Below, one piece after another: positions 26,376 through 35,796 of a stretch of 64,000 nucleotides of DNA. The first letter of the stretch is position 1. Each line of letters begins with the position of its first letter. The notes below the pieces were generated by a model. The model was not told where the DNA came from and made no database searches. It was given only the letters and a program-made list of their open reading frames with translations. The position numbers and the translations under genes are program-made. Source of the DNA: Buchnera aphidicola (Kurisakia onigurumii). Its GTDB lineage: Bacteria > Pseudomonadota > Gammaproteobacteria > Enterobacterales > Enterobacteriaceae. The DNA is taken from NCBI RefSeq assembly GCF_039394605.1, contig NZ_CP135033.1:1-64000 (forward strand), read 5' to 3'.

Positions 26376-27220
26376 AATTAATGAATTTATAAATAGTAAA
26401 AAATTTTTGATTCATAGCGAATAGCAGAATATAATATTTTTCATAAACCTAATCCTATTCGCTAAGTAATACTACTACCTTATTTTTCAAAAATATTTAT
26501 TAACCAAAATAAGTAAATAATAAATACATAGATTATATTTTATCATTGGTATAATCAATAAATAATTTAATACATTCTTAAATTTTGTATTTATTTTATT
26601 TTTTTTAAAAAAATTTCATATATTCAATTTTTTATATACTGAATATACTATGAATATTTCTGAATCAAAATATTCAAGAATAATATATTTATTTTTTTAT
26701 ATTAAATTTATATTTATAAAATCAAGTTAATTTTATTTAAAAATAAAAAAATAAAAATAAAAAACAAATTACTGCTTAAAATAATACCGAAAGTAAATAC
26801 TAAATCTCTTTTTTTTTGTTATTAATTTAAAATAGAAGATAAAAATTGATATTTATATCTAAACGAATAAAAAAAATATCCTATTTTGTATGAAAAATAT
26901 TAAATGTTAGAATTAATTATTAAATACAATTATGATATCGACTCATAATATTAATTTTTTCATTTTTAACGTAATTAAAATTCTGAATAATATTTTTTAT
27001 ATCAGATGATAATCTTTTAGATAATTCTAAAATCATTTGATTTTATAATATAAATTTTACAAAATTACTCGTTTTATAAATAAAATGAAACATATTTTTT
27101 TTAATTTTATTAATTTGACAATATAAATATTATTACGTTTTATGCAAAAATATATCTGTTTTTTTTATTGATCTTATATCATAAAAAATTATGAAGTTTT
27201 GAATGTTTAATTTCTATCAT
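26376..27220 (-). pseudogene. metR: metR pseudogene (LysR-type activator of metE)
   Basis: Translating the minus strand from the ATG at 27220 gives MIEIKHSKLHNFL then TGA, aligning with E. coli MetR MIEVKHLKTLQALR, where Arg14 has become a stop. After one shift, LHKT at 27147 matches MetR LHQT (26-29), and from there to residue 116 the frame aligns with a single one-codon gap. Q30, Q61, Q102, W103 and W116 are stops, while landmarks such as HNCI (HSCI, 98-101; 26934-26923) and F-H at 111-112 survive. Further on, VYSV-KK-LNI matches IYPVQRSRLDV, and an ungapped block around 26573 matches KSVDNTLLLIQM (216-227), 647 bp from the start against 651 expected. The fossil spans nearly the whole 1067-bp gap, divergent from metE as in E. 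coli. Confidence 0.88.
26415..26464. repeat. 10-bp inverted repeat downstream of yigL
   Basis: TAGCGAATAG (26415-26424) and CTATTCGCTA (26455-26464) are perfect inverted repeats around a 30-nt loop, about 140 bp past the yigL stop and inside the metR fossil. The arms hold four G or C bases each in otherwise nearly pure A+T. It could end yigL transcription; no T-run follows. Confidence 0.45.
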
Positions 27221-27268
27221 AAACTTCCTTTATACAATTAATTAATTTTTTTATTTTTTATTTTTTAT

Positions 27269-27309
27269 AATACTATAATCATATATGGACCTAAAAAAAT
27301 TATAGTATT
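27269..27309 (+). promoter_or_regulatory. Inverted repeat with -10-like boxes in the metE leader
   Basis: AATACTATAAT (27269-27279) and ATTATAGTATT (27299-27309) form a perfect 11-bp inverted repeat with a 19-nt loop, 33 bp before the metE start. Two TATAAT boxes (27266-27271, 27274-27279) overlap the left arm, so it may be a promoter, an operator-like site or a leader hairpin. No MetR site (TGAA-N5-TTCA) was found. Confidence 0.4.
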
Positions 27310-27342
27310 TAAATTAAAATATATCTTTAGGAGTATATATTT

Positions 27343-29634
27343 GTGAACATTATCAATCATATACTTGGATTTCCTAGAATAGGAATAAACCGAGAACTAA
27401 AAACAGCACAAGAAAAGTATTGGAATAAAAAAATATCTCAACAAGAATTAATGAATATAGGAAAAAAAATAAGAAAGAAAAATTGGGAGCAACAAAAAAA
27501 ACTAGGAATTGATTTACTACCAGTAGGAGATTTTGCTTGGTATGATCATGTACTAACTACTTCTATGATGTTAGGAAACATACCTGATAGACATCGTAGT
27601 TTTAATAATAAAATTGGATTGGACACTTTATTTTTCATGTCTAGAGGTATTTCTGAAACAGGAAATTCTGCTCCTGCTTCTGAAATGAAAAAATGGTTTA
27701 ATACTAATTATCATTATATTGTTCCCGAATTTACTATTAATACTGTATTTCAATATTCTTGGAATCAATTAATCGAAGAAATAGATGAAGCATTATCATA
27801 TGGACATAACATTAAACCTGTATTGTTAGGTCCATTAAGCTATTTATGGTTAGGAAAAGAAAAAGATAATAAAGTAAATAAATTAGATTTATTAAATAAT
27901 ATTTTAAATGTATATAAAAAAATTATAAAAAAATTAAATAAAAGAAATATTGAATGGGTTCAAATTGATGAACCAATTTTATCTTTAGATCTTCCAACCG
28001 ATTGGCTAGATGCATTTATTTATTCATATAAATTTTTATATAATAATAAAAAAAATATAAAAATACTGTTAACTACATATTTCGGAAGCGTAGAACATAA
28101 TATGGAAATTATTCGTGATTTATCTATTGATGGAATACATTTAGATATATTATCTTCTAATAATCACGACTTAATACAAATAAATGAATCAATTCCAAAT
28201 AATTGGTTATTATCTTTAGGTATTATTAATGGTAGAAATATATGGAAAACAGATTTAGTATATTGGTTTTATAAAATAAAAAAACTTATAAAAAATAGAA
28301 AAAAAATATTTTTAGGATCATCATGTTCATTATTACATTCTCCAATAGATTTAAATTGTGAAAAAGAATTAGATCAAGAAATAAAAAGTTGGTTTTCTTT
28401 TGCTATACAAAAATGTACTGAACTTTATTTATTAAAAAAAGCATTACTACAAGATGATATAAATGATTTACAAATATGGAGTGAACCTATATTTTCTAGA
28501 TCAAAATCAAATAAAGTACATAATACAACAGTAAAAAAAAGAATACTAGAAATTGAAAATTTAATACCAAATAGAAATAAGATGTATAAAAAAAGAATTG
28601 TAGAACAAAAAGAAAAATTACAACTTCCTATTCTACCAACTACAACTATTGGTTCTTTTCCACAAACAAAAGAAATACGAAAATTAAGATCTGATTTTAT
28701 AAATAAAAAATTAGATAAAGAAAAATATATACAAAAAATTAAAAAAATTATATTTGAAAATATTCAAAGACAAGAATCATTATCTTTAGATGTATTAGTA
28801 CATGGAGAACCTGAAAGAAATGATATGGTAGAATATTTTGGACAACATTTAAATGGATTTGCTTTTACTTCTAATGGATGGGTGCAAAGTTATGGATCAA
28901 GATGCGTAAAACCACCAATAATTATTGGGGATATTTATCGTGATAAACCAATTACGATAGAACTAATAAAATATGCACAATCATTAACAAAAAAACCGGT
29001 AAAAGGAATGTTAACTGGTCCTGTTACAATATTATGCTGGTCATTTCCTAGAGAAGATTTGTCAAAAAAATTAATAACCAAACAAATAGCTTTAGCATTA
29101 CAAGATGAAGTATTAGAATTAGAAAATTCTGGAATTAATATTATTCAAATTGATGAGCCTGCTCTTCGAGAAGGTCTACCTTTAAGAAAAAAAGAACAAA
29201 AAAAATATTTAAAATGGGCAGTTGAATCTTTTAAATTGAGTTGTTATGGAGTTAAAAATAGTACTCAAATTCACACTCATATGTGCTATTGCGAATTTCA
29301 AGATATCATACAAGATATAATTAACTTAGACGTAGATGTAATAACTATAGAAACATCTAGATCCAGTACGAAATTATTAAGTTTATTAAAAAAATTCAAT
29401 TATCCTAATGAAATAGGACTTGGAATATATAATATACATTCTCCCAATATACCAAGTATTGAAAATATGAAAAAATTATTAAATAAATTTATACAATATT
29501 TTCCAATAGAACGTTTATGGGTAAATCCGGATTGTGGTTTAAAAACAAGAAATTGGATTGAAACTGAAAACGCATTACAAAATATGGTCGAAACTGCAAA
29601 AAAAGTAAGAAAAGATCTTTTAAAAAATAAATAA
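27343..29634 (+). CDS. metE: Cobalamin-independent methionine synthase MetE
   Basis: Transfers a methyl group from 5-methyltetrahydrofolate to homocysteine, the last step of methionine synthesis. GTG start with AGGAG ten bases upstream; 763 residues (753 in E. coli). Zinc ligands His646, Cys648, Glu670 and Cys731 are all present, each five beyond the E. coli position; HTHMCYCEF and NPDCGLKTR surround them. The N-terminal half (LGFPRIGINRELK, LPVGDFAWYDHV) and C-terminal barrel (TTTIGSFPQT) are both intact. Its activator gene metR, divergent and upstream, is a pseudogene, so metE is probably no longer controlled by homocysteine. metF at 44742 supplies the methyl donor. Confidence 0.98.
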   Translation: MNIINHILGFPRIGINRELKTAQEKYWNKKISQQELMNIGKKIRKKNWEQQKKLGIDLLPVGDFAWYDHVLTTSMMLGNIPDRHRSFNNKIGLDTLFFMSRGISETGNSAPASEMKKWFNTNYHYIVPEFTINTVFQYSWNQLIEEIDEALSYGHNIKPVLLGPLSYLWLGKEKDNKVNKLDLLNNILNVYKKIIKKLNKRNIEWVQIDEPILSLDLPTDWLDAFIYSYKFLYNNKKNIKILLTTYFGSVEHNMEIIRDLSIDGIHLDILSSNNHDLIQINESIPNNWLLSLGIINGRNIWKTDLVYWFYKIKKLIKNRKKIFLGSSCSLLHSPIDLNCEKELDQEIKSWFSFAIQKCTELYLLKKALLQDDINDLQIWSEPIFSRSKSNKVHNTTVKKRILEIENLIPNRNKMYKKRIVEQKEKLQLPILPTTTIGSFPQTKEIRKLRSDFINKKLDKEKYIQKIKKIIFENIQRQESLSLDVLVHGEPERNDMVEYFGQHLNGFAFTSNGWVQSYGSRCVKPPIIIGDIYRDKPITIELIKYAQSLTKKPVKGMLTGPVTILCWSFPREDLSKKLITKQIALALQDEVLELENSGINIIQIDEPALREGLPLRKKEQKKYLKWAVESFKLSCYGVKNSTQIHTHMCYCEFQDIIQDIINLDVDVITIETSRSSTKLLSLLKKFNYPNEIGLGIYNIHSPNIPSIENMKKLLNKFIQYFPIERLWVNPDCGLKTRNWIETENALQNMVETAKKVRKDLLKNK

Positions 29635-29647
29635 AAAATTTATATAC

Positions 29648-29686
29648 AAGATGTTATTTATTTAAGAAATAAATAAATAGCATCTT
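29648..29686. terminator. Bidirectional terminator between metE and purH
   Basis: A 16-bp stem, AAGATGTTATTTATTT with its complement AAATAAATAGCATCTT (one G-U pair), around a 7-nt loop, 14 bp after the metE stop and 44 bp before the end of the convergent purH. T-rich sequence follows on both strands. Confidence 0.75.
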
Positions 29687-29729
29687 TAATTTATATTAAA
29701 TTAATATTTAATTATACTTTAAAAAATTT

Positions 29730-31328
29730 TTAATGTTTAAAACAACGAAAATTAGTAAAAATCATCGCTATATTATTTTTATTCGCCGATTCAATACTTT
29801 TATCATCTTGTATAGATCCTCCAGGTTGGATAATACAAGAAATTCCTTTTTCAGCAACTGAATCTACGACATCTTTAAATGGAAAAAACGCATCTGAAGC
29901 CATGATTGCATTATTAGTAGAAATATTATTATTTTTAGCTTTCATATTTGCAATTAAAACAGAATCTATTCTGCTCATTTGTCCAGCTCCGATTGCAATT
30001 GTTTGATTATTTTTTGCATATACTATAGCATTAGATTTTACAAACATAGAAATTTTAAATGCAAATATTGCATCTTGTAATTCATGCTTTGTTGGTTTTC
30101 GATTAGTTACTACTTTCCATAATTTATTTTTCTGTATAGAATAATTATTATTTTGAATCAAAAAACCACCACGAACATTTCGAATAGAATATTTTTCAAT
30201 ATTTTTTTTATTTTTCTCTTTATTATATTTTAATACTCTAATATTAGGTTTAGTATATAATATTTTTATAGATTCTTCATCAATATCAGGAACTAAAAGC
30301 ACTTCTAAAAACTGATTATTTATCATAAATTGCGCAGTTTCTGAATTCAATTTTTCATTGATAATAATTACTCCACCAAAAGATGAAATAGGATCACTTA
30401 AAAATGCATTTTTATATGCTTGTAAAATACATTTATTTGTAGCTACAGCACAAGGATTTCCATGTTTTAAAATAATACAAGTAGGACAAACAAAGTTTTC
30501 TATACAATCTAAAGCAACATCACAATCAAGTATATTATTATAAGATAAACTCTTTCCTTGAAGAATTTGAGTATTTAATATTGTATTTTTTAATATATTT
30601 TTTGATTCTATATATAAAGAAGATTGTTGATGTGGATTTTCCCCATACCTGAGATCTTTTTTTTTATACATAATAAGATTAATTTCTTCAGGTAAATCAC
30701 TAATTTTTTTTTTTTTTACTAATATTCTATTTAACAAATAATTATGAATAGATTTATCATATAACTGAGTATATTTAAATGCTTTAATTGCAAAATTTAA
30801 ACGTATTTTTTCTGGAATATTTTTATTTTGTATACACATATATTTTTGTATCAATTGAATTAAAAATTCATAATCTTTTATTTCAACAACCACTAGTACA
30901 TTAGCATAATTTTTTCCTGCTGCTCTAACTATTGCCGGACCTCCAATATCTATATATTCCATAATATCAATAACATTATTTGTATTTTTTTCAATTATTT
31001 TTTCAAATGGGTAAAAATTAGAAATAACTAAATCAAATAAAATAATTTTATGTTCTTCTATTTCTTTAATATCACTTGTATTATTTTTTAATATACCTCC
31101 AAATATTTTTGGATGTACTGTTTTTACACGACCTTTTAATATTTCTGGAAACTGTGTATAATCTGATAATTTATATACTTGAATATTTTTTTTTTTTAAA
31201 AATTTAAAAGTTCCTGTTGTAGCAAAAATTTTAAAATTTCTTTTTATTAATTCTTTTGATAAATAAAAAATATTTTTTTTATTATATACACTAATTAAAA
31301 CGTTTTTTCTTTCTATTTGGTTTTTCAT
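29730..31328 (-). CDS. purH: Bifunctional AICAR transformylase/IMP cyclohydrolase PurH
   Basis: Catalyses the last two steps of IMP synthesis and recycles the AICAR released by histidine synthesis. I set the start at 31328 (532 residues; E. coli 529) because MKNQIERKNVLISV aligns residue for residue with E. coli; an ATG at 31352 would add eight residues and neither has a clear Shine-Dalgarno. The N-terminal cyclohydrolase has DYTQFPEILKGRVKTVHPK; the C-terminal transformylase has DLRYGENPHQQ, KHGNPCAVA and IGAGQMSR. In E. coli purD follows purH; no purD is present here. Transcribed after the rpoC terminator, so probably its own unit. Confidence 0.97.
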   Translation of the reverse strand: MKNQIERKNVLISVYNKKNIFYLSKELIKRNFKIFATTGTFKFLKKKNIQVYKLSDYTQFPEILKGRVKTVHPKIFGGILKNNTSDIKEIEEHKIILFDLVISNFYPFEKIIEKNTNNVIDIMEYIDIGGPAIVRAAGKNYANVLVVVEIKDYEFLIQLIQKYMCIQNKNIPEKIRLNFAIKAFKYTQLYDKSIHNYLLNRILVKKKKISDLPEEINLIMYKKKDLRYGENPHQQSSLYIESKNILKNTILNTQILQGKSLSYNNILDCDVALDCIENFVCPTCIILKHGNPCAVATNKCILQAYKNAFLSDPISSFGGVIIINEKLNSETAQFMINNQFLEVLLVPDIDEESIKILYTKPNIRVLKYNKEKNKKNIEKYSIRNVRGGFLIQNNNYSIQKNKLWKVVTNRKPTKHELQDAIFAFKISMFVKSNAIVYAKNNQTIAIGAGQMSRIDSVLIANMKAKNNNISTNNAIMASDAFFPFKDVVDSVAEKGISCIIQPGGSIQDDKSIESANKNNIAMIFTNFRCFKH

Positions 31329-31406
31329 ATTTTTAAAATATATTAATTTCATTTAAAAATAAAATAATAATATATTATATAATTTTTAAATAAATTTTGT
31401 GATTAA

Positions 31407-31442
31407 ATCTTGAAAACATACAGTTTAATAAGTTTTCAAGAT
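31407..31442 (-). terminator. Terminator after rpoC
   Basis: ATCTTGAAAAC and GTTTTCAAGAT form an 11-bp stem around a 14-nt loop, about 30 bp beyond the rpoC stop on the minus strand. It separates the long secE-to-rpoC ribosomal/polymerase operon from purH on the same strand. Confidence 0.6.
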
Positions 31443-31471
31443 AATTTTAATGATTTGATTAAAAAATATAT

Positions 31472-34400
31472 TTAATTTAAATCAGAATTTAGCATTTCTG
31501 ATAAATTAGCAGATGCTTCTTCTACAGAAGATAAATTGGAATTATTGATATTATTTTTTACAATTTTTTTATTCAATTTAGATTTTCGATTTAATAAACG
31601 TTCTTTATGATAAGAATATCCAGTACCTGCAGGAATTAGTCTTCCTACAATAACGTTTTCCTTTAAACCACGTAATTCATCTTTTTTTCCTGCTACAGCA
31701 GATTCTGTTAAAACTCTAGTAGTTTCTTGAAAAGAAGCAGCTGATATAAAAGATTCTGTTGCTAACGAAGCTTTTGTAATTCCTAATAAATCACGAGTAA
31801 AAGTAATTGGTTTCTTTTTTTTGCTTAAAATATTTTTATTTGATATTCTAATTTTTGAATATTCTACTTGTTCTCCATTTAAAAAATCTGAATCTCCAGG
31901 AAAAACAATAGTTGCTTTTCTTAACATTTGTCTAATAATAACTTCTATATGCTTATCGTTAATTTTTACTCCTTGTAATCGATATACATCTTGTACTTCA
32001 TTAACAATATATCTTGTTACAGATTCTACACCTCTTAATCTCAATATATCATGTGAAGATTCTGGACCATCAGATATTACATCACCTTTTTCAACTGTTT
32101 CTCCTTCAAATACATTTAATTGTCTCCATTTAGGGATCATTTCTTCGTAAGGTGTTTTTTTATTACCTTTTATAGGGGTAATAATTAATCTTCTTTTTCC
32201 TTTTGTTTCTTTTCCAAAAGAAACAATTCCACTAATTTCAGATAATATAGCTAATTCTTTTGATTTTCTTGCTTCAAAAATATCTGCTACTCGAGGTAAT
32301 CCACCTGTTATATCTTTAGTACCTCCAGATTCCTGTGGAATTCTAGCAAGTGTATCTCCTGCATTAATCATAACAGAATCATTAATTTGTATTATTGATT
32401 TACCTGGTAAAAAATATTGTGCAGGCATATCAGTTCCTGGAATAAGAACATCTTTTCCGTTTTGATTAATTATTTTTAAAGCTGGTCTTAAATCTTTTCC
32501 AGAAGCAGTTCTTTCAGAAGTATCTAGTACTATAGTAGAAGTTAATCCTGTAAGTTCATCTGTTTGTCGAATAATACTTTGTCCTTCTATCATATCTAAA
32601 AATTTAACTAATCCATTAACTTCTGTTATTACAGGCATAGTATGTGGATCCCACTTTGCAACTACATCACCCGATTTTGCTATTTTTCCATCCTTTTTTT
32701 CTATAATAGCACCATAAGGAACTTTATAACTTTCTTTTACACGACCAAGAGTATCAATCATTTGTAATTCAACATTTCTAGATGTTATGACAACTTTTCC
32801 TTCTAAATTAATGACAAATTTAGCATTTTTTAATTTTATTTTTCCTGTTGTTTTTACTTGAATATTAGATTCCGTAGCCATTCTTGAAGCAGCACCTCCG
32901 ATATGAAACGTACGCATAGTAAGTTGTGTTCCTGGCTCTCCTATAGATTGAGCTGCAATTACACCTACTGCTTCTCCTTTTTTTACTAAATTACCTCTTG
33001 CTAAATCTCTTCCATAACACTGTGCGCATACTCCAAAATTTGTTTCACAATTTACTACTGATCGTACTTTAATACTATCAATAGAGTGTTTTTCTAAAAC
33101 ATCACATAAAAGTTCATTTAATATTGTATTTCTTTTAATTAATACTTTACATATATTATTTTTTATAAATTGAACATCTTCTGCTGTAACACGACCTAAA
33201 ACTCGGTCTCTTAAAGGTTCTTTTACTTCACCTCCTTCTATAACAGGAGTCATGATTATACCTTCTCTCGTTTTACAATCATCTTCTGTAATAACTAAAT
33301 CTTGTGCCACATCAACTAAACGTCTTGTCAAATAACCGGAATTAGCTGTTTTTAATGCAGTATCTGCTAATCCTTTTCGTGCTCCATGAGTAGAAATAAA
33401 ATATTGCAATACATTTAAACCTTCTCGAAAATTAGCAATAATAGGTGTTTCAATAATAGATCCATCTGGTTTTGCCATTAAACCTCGCATTCCCGCAAGT
33501 TGTCTAATTTGAGCAGCGGATCCTCTTGCTCCAGAATCAGCCATCATAAAAATACTATTAAAAGATTTTTGAATTTCTTTTGATCCATTTGCATTAATAA
33601 AATATTCCGTAGATAAATTATTCATCATAGCTCTTGCAACTTTCTCATTAGCAGTAACCCATATATCAATAACTTTATTATATCTTTCTCCAGAAGTAAC
33701 CAAACCAGATTGAAATTGATCTTGAATTTCAGACACTTCATTTTCAGCATTAGTAATGATTTTATTTTTCTCAACCGGTATGACCATATCATCAATACCA
33801 ACTGAAGTACCTGATCGAGCAGCATAATCAAAACCTGTATACATAATTTGATCAGCAAATGTCACCGTATCTTGTAATCCTAATATACGATAACAAGTAT
33901 TTAACATTATAGAAATTGATTTTTTTCCTAATACTTTATTCACCATAGAAAATGGTAAACCACGAGGAACAATTTTCCATAATATCGCTCTTCCTATTGT
34001 AGTCACAATAATATTAATATTTTCTTTAAATGTATTATCTTCTTGTTTAGAATATTCTGTAATTTTTACTTTTACTACAGCATGTATTTCAGCTATATTT
34101 AAATTATAAACACGTTCTGCTTCTTGAGGACTACATAAGATCATGCCTTCTCCTTTTGCATTTATTTTTTTACGTGTCATAAAATATAGTCCTAGTACAA
34201 CATCTTGAGAAGGTACAATAATAGGATCTCCATTCGCAGGAGAAAGAATATTATTAGTAGACATCATCAATGCTCTTGCTTCTAATTGTGCTTCTGAAGT
34301 TAAAGGAACATGTACAGCCATTTGATCTCCATCAAAATCTGCATTATATGCAGCACATACTAATGGATGTAATTGTATAGCTTTACCTTCAATTAAAATA

Positions 34401-35716
34401 GGTTCAAAAGCTTGTATTCCTAATCTATGTAATGTAGGAGCTCTATTTAGTAAAACAGGATGTTCTTTAATGACTTCATCTAATACATCCCATACAACTG
34501 ATTCTTCTCTTTCAACCATTTTTTTAGCTGCTTTAATGGTACTAGCTAAATTTCTTAATTCTAACTTTCCATAAATAAATGGTTTAAATAATTCTAATGC
34601 CATTTTTTTAGGTAATCCACATTGATTTAAACGCAAATAAGGACCTACAGTAATTACAGATCTTCCAGAATAATCAACTCGTTTTCCTAATAAATTTTGT
34701 CTAAAACGACCTTGTTTTCCTTTAATCATATCCGCTAAAGATTTTAAAGGTCTTTTATTGGATCCTGTAATAGCTCTTCCTCTTCTTCCATTATCTAATA
34801 ATGCATCTACTGCTTCTTGTAACATTCTTTTTTCGTTACGAATAATAATATCAGGAGCAGATAAATCTAATAAACGACGTAATCTATTATTTCTGTTGAT
34901 TACTCTTCTATATAAATCATTTAAATCAGAAGTTGCAAATCTACCACCATCTAAAGGTACTAATGGTCGTAAATCTGGAGGTAAAACAGGAAGTACAGTT
35001 AAAATCATCCATTCTGGTTTGTTATTTGAATAAGAAAAAGATTCAATCAATTTAATACGTTTAGTAATTTTTTTTCTTTTAGTTTCAGAATTACTACTAC
35101 TTAATTCATTTCGTAATTGATCACATTCTTTAGTAATTTTAATATTTTTTAACAATAACTGAATTGCTTCTGCTCCCATTTTGGCAGTAAATTCATCTCC
35201 AAACTCTTCTACTGCTTCTAAATATTGATCTTCTGTAAGAATTTGATTTTTTTTTAAATTAGTTACACCTTCTTTAATTACAACATATGATTCAAAATAT
35301 AAAACTCGTTCAATGTCTCTTAAAGGTATATCTAATAATAATCCAATTCTAGAAGGTAACGACTTTAAAAACCATATATGTGCTATTGGAGCAGATAATT
35401 CAATATGTCCCATTCGATCTCTACGAACTTTACTTTGAGTTACTTCAACTCCACATTTTTCACAAATCACACCTCTATGTTTTAATCTTTTGTATTTACC
35501 ACATAAACATTCATAATCCTTAATTGGTCCAAAAATACGAGCACAAAATAAACCATCTCGTTCCGGTTTAAAAGTACGATAATTAATAGTTTCAGGCTTT
35601 TTTACTTCTCCAAATGACCAAGATCTAATTGTATCAGGTGAGGCTAAGGCTATTTTTATAGAATCAAATTCTTCATTTTTATTTTGTGTTTTTAAAAACT
35701 TTAGTAGTTCTTTCAC
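31472..35716 (-). CDS. rpoC: DNA-directed RNA polymerase subunit beta'
   Basis: Largest polymerase subunit, carrying the catalytic Mg site. I set the start at the GTG at 35716, which gives [11 protein letters not shown] matching E. coli MKDLLKFLKAQ (E. coli rpoC also uses GTG) and has AGAGAG upstream; a TTG 42 bp earlier would add residues with no homology. About 1414 residues (1407 in E. coli). The zinc site [22 protein letters not shown], the catalytic NADFDGD, the bridge and trigger helix region ([19 protein letters not shown]) and the second zinc cluster are intact. The C-terminal tail is lysine-rich and slightly longer than in E. coli. Confidence 0.98.
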   Translation of the reverse strand: MKELLKFLKTQNKNEEFDSIKIALASPDTIRSWSFGEVKKPETINYRTFKPERDGLFCARIFGPIKDYECLCGKYKRLKHRGVICEKCGVEVTQSKVRRDRMGHIELSAPIAHIWFLKSLPSRIGLLLDIPLRDIERVLYFESYVVIKEGVTNLKKNQILTEDQYLEAVEEFGDEFTAKMGAEAIQLLLKNIKITKECDQLRNELSSSNSETKRKKITKRIKLIESFSYSNNKPEWMILTVLPVLPPDLRPLVPLDGGRFATSDLNDLYRRVINRNNRLRRLLDLSAPDIIIRNEKRMLQEAVDALLDNGRRGRAITGSNKRPLKSLADMIKGKQGRFRQNLLGKRVDYSGRSVITVGPYLRLNQCGLPKKMALELFKPFIYGKLELRNLASTIKAAKKMVEREESVVWDVLDEVIKEHPVLLNRAPTLHRLGIQAFEPILIEGKAIQLHPLVCAAYNADFDGDQMAVHVPLTSEAQLEARALMMSTNNILSPANGDPIIVPSQDVVLGLYFMTRKKINAKGEGMILCSPQEAERVYNLNIAEIHAVVKVKITEYSKQEDNTFKENINIIVTTIGRAILWKIVPRGLPFSMVNKVLGKKSISIMLNTCYRILGLQDTVTFADQIMYTGFDYAARSGTSVGIDDMVIPVEKNKIITNAENEVSEIQDQFQSGLVTSGERYNKVIDIWVTANEKVARAMMNNLSTEYFINANGSKEIQKSFNSIFMMADSGARGSAAQIRQLAGMRGLMAKPDGSIIETPIIANFREGLNVLQYFISTHGARKGLADTALKTANSGYLTRRLVDVAQDLVITEDDCKTREGIIMTPVIEGGEVKEPLRDRVLGRVTAEDVQFIKNNICKVLIKRNTILNELLCDVLEKHSIDSIKVRSVVNCETNFGVCAQCYGRDLARGNLVKKGEAVGVIAAQSIGEPGTQLTMRTFHIGGAASRMATESNIQVKTTGKIKLKNAKFVINLEGKVVITSRNVELQMIDTLGRVKESYKVPYGAIIEKKDGKIAKSGDVVAKWDPHTMPVITEVNGLVKFLDMIEGQSIIRQTDELTGLTSTIVLDTSERTASGKDLRPALKIINQNGKDVLIPGTDMPAQYFLPGKSIIQINDSVMINAGDTLARIPQESGGTKDITGGLPRVADIFEARKSKELAILSEISGIVSFGKETKGKRRLIITPIKGNKKTPYEEMIPKWRQLNVFEGETVEKGDVISDGPESSHDILRLRGVESVTRYIVNEVQDVYRLQGVKINDKHIEVIIRQMLRKATIVFPGDSDFLNGEQVEYSKIRISNKNILSKKKKPITFTRDLLGITKASLATESFISAASFQETTRVLTESAVAGKKDELRGLKENVIVGRLIPAGTGYSYHKERLLNRKSKLNKKIVKNNINNSNLSSVEEASANLSEMLNSDLN

Positions 35717-35796
35717 AAATTGAGCTCTCTTAGAAGTGAAATACTTTAATCTATTCAATTAAGTTTTTATTTATAATAATATAATTTAAACTTATT

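Noticed and set aside
31821-35033. Several open frames opposite rpoC
   Set aside because: Their composition mirrors the conserved rpoC codons; no motifs or ribosome sites. The same holds for frames opposite rpoD, dnaG, groEL, gyrB, rplA and ligA.
35717-35758. TTG start extending RpoC by fourteen residues
   Set aside because: No homology in the extension; the GTG at 35716 aligns with the E. coli start and has a ribosome-binding site.
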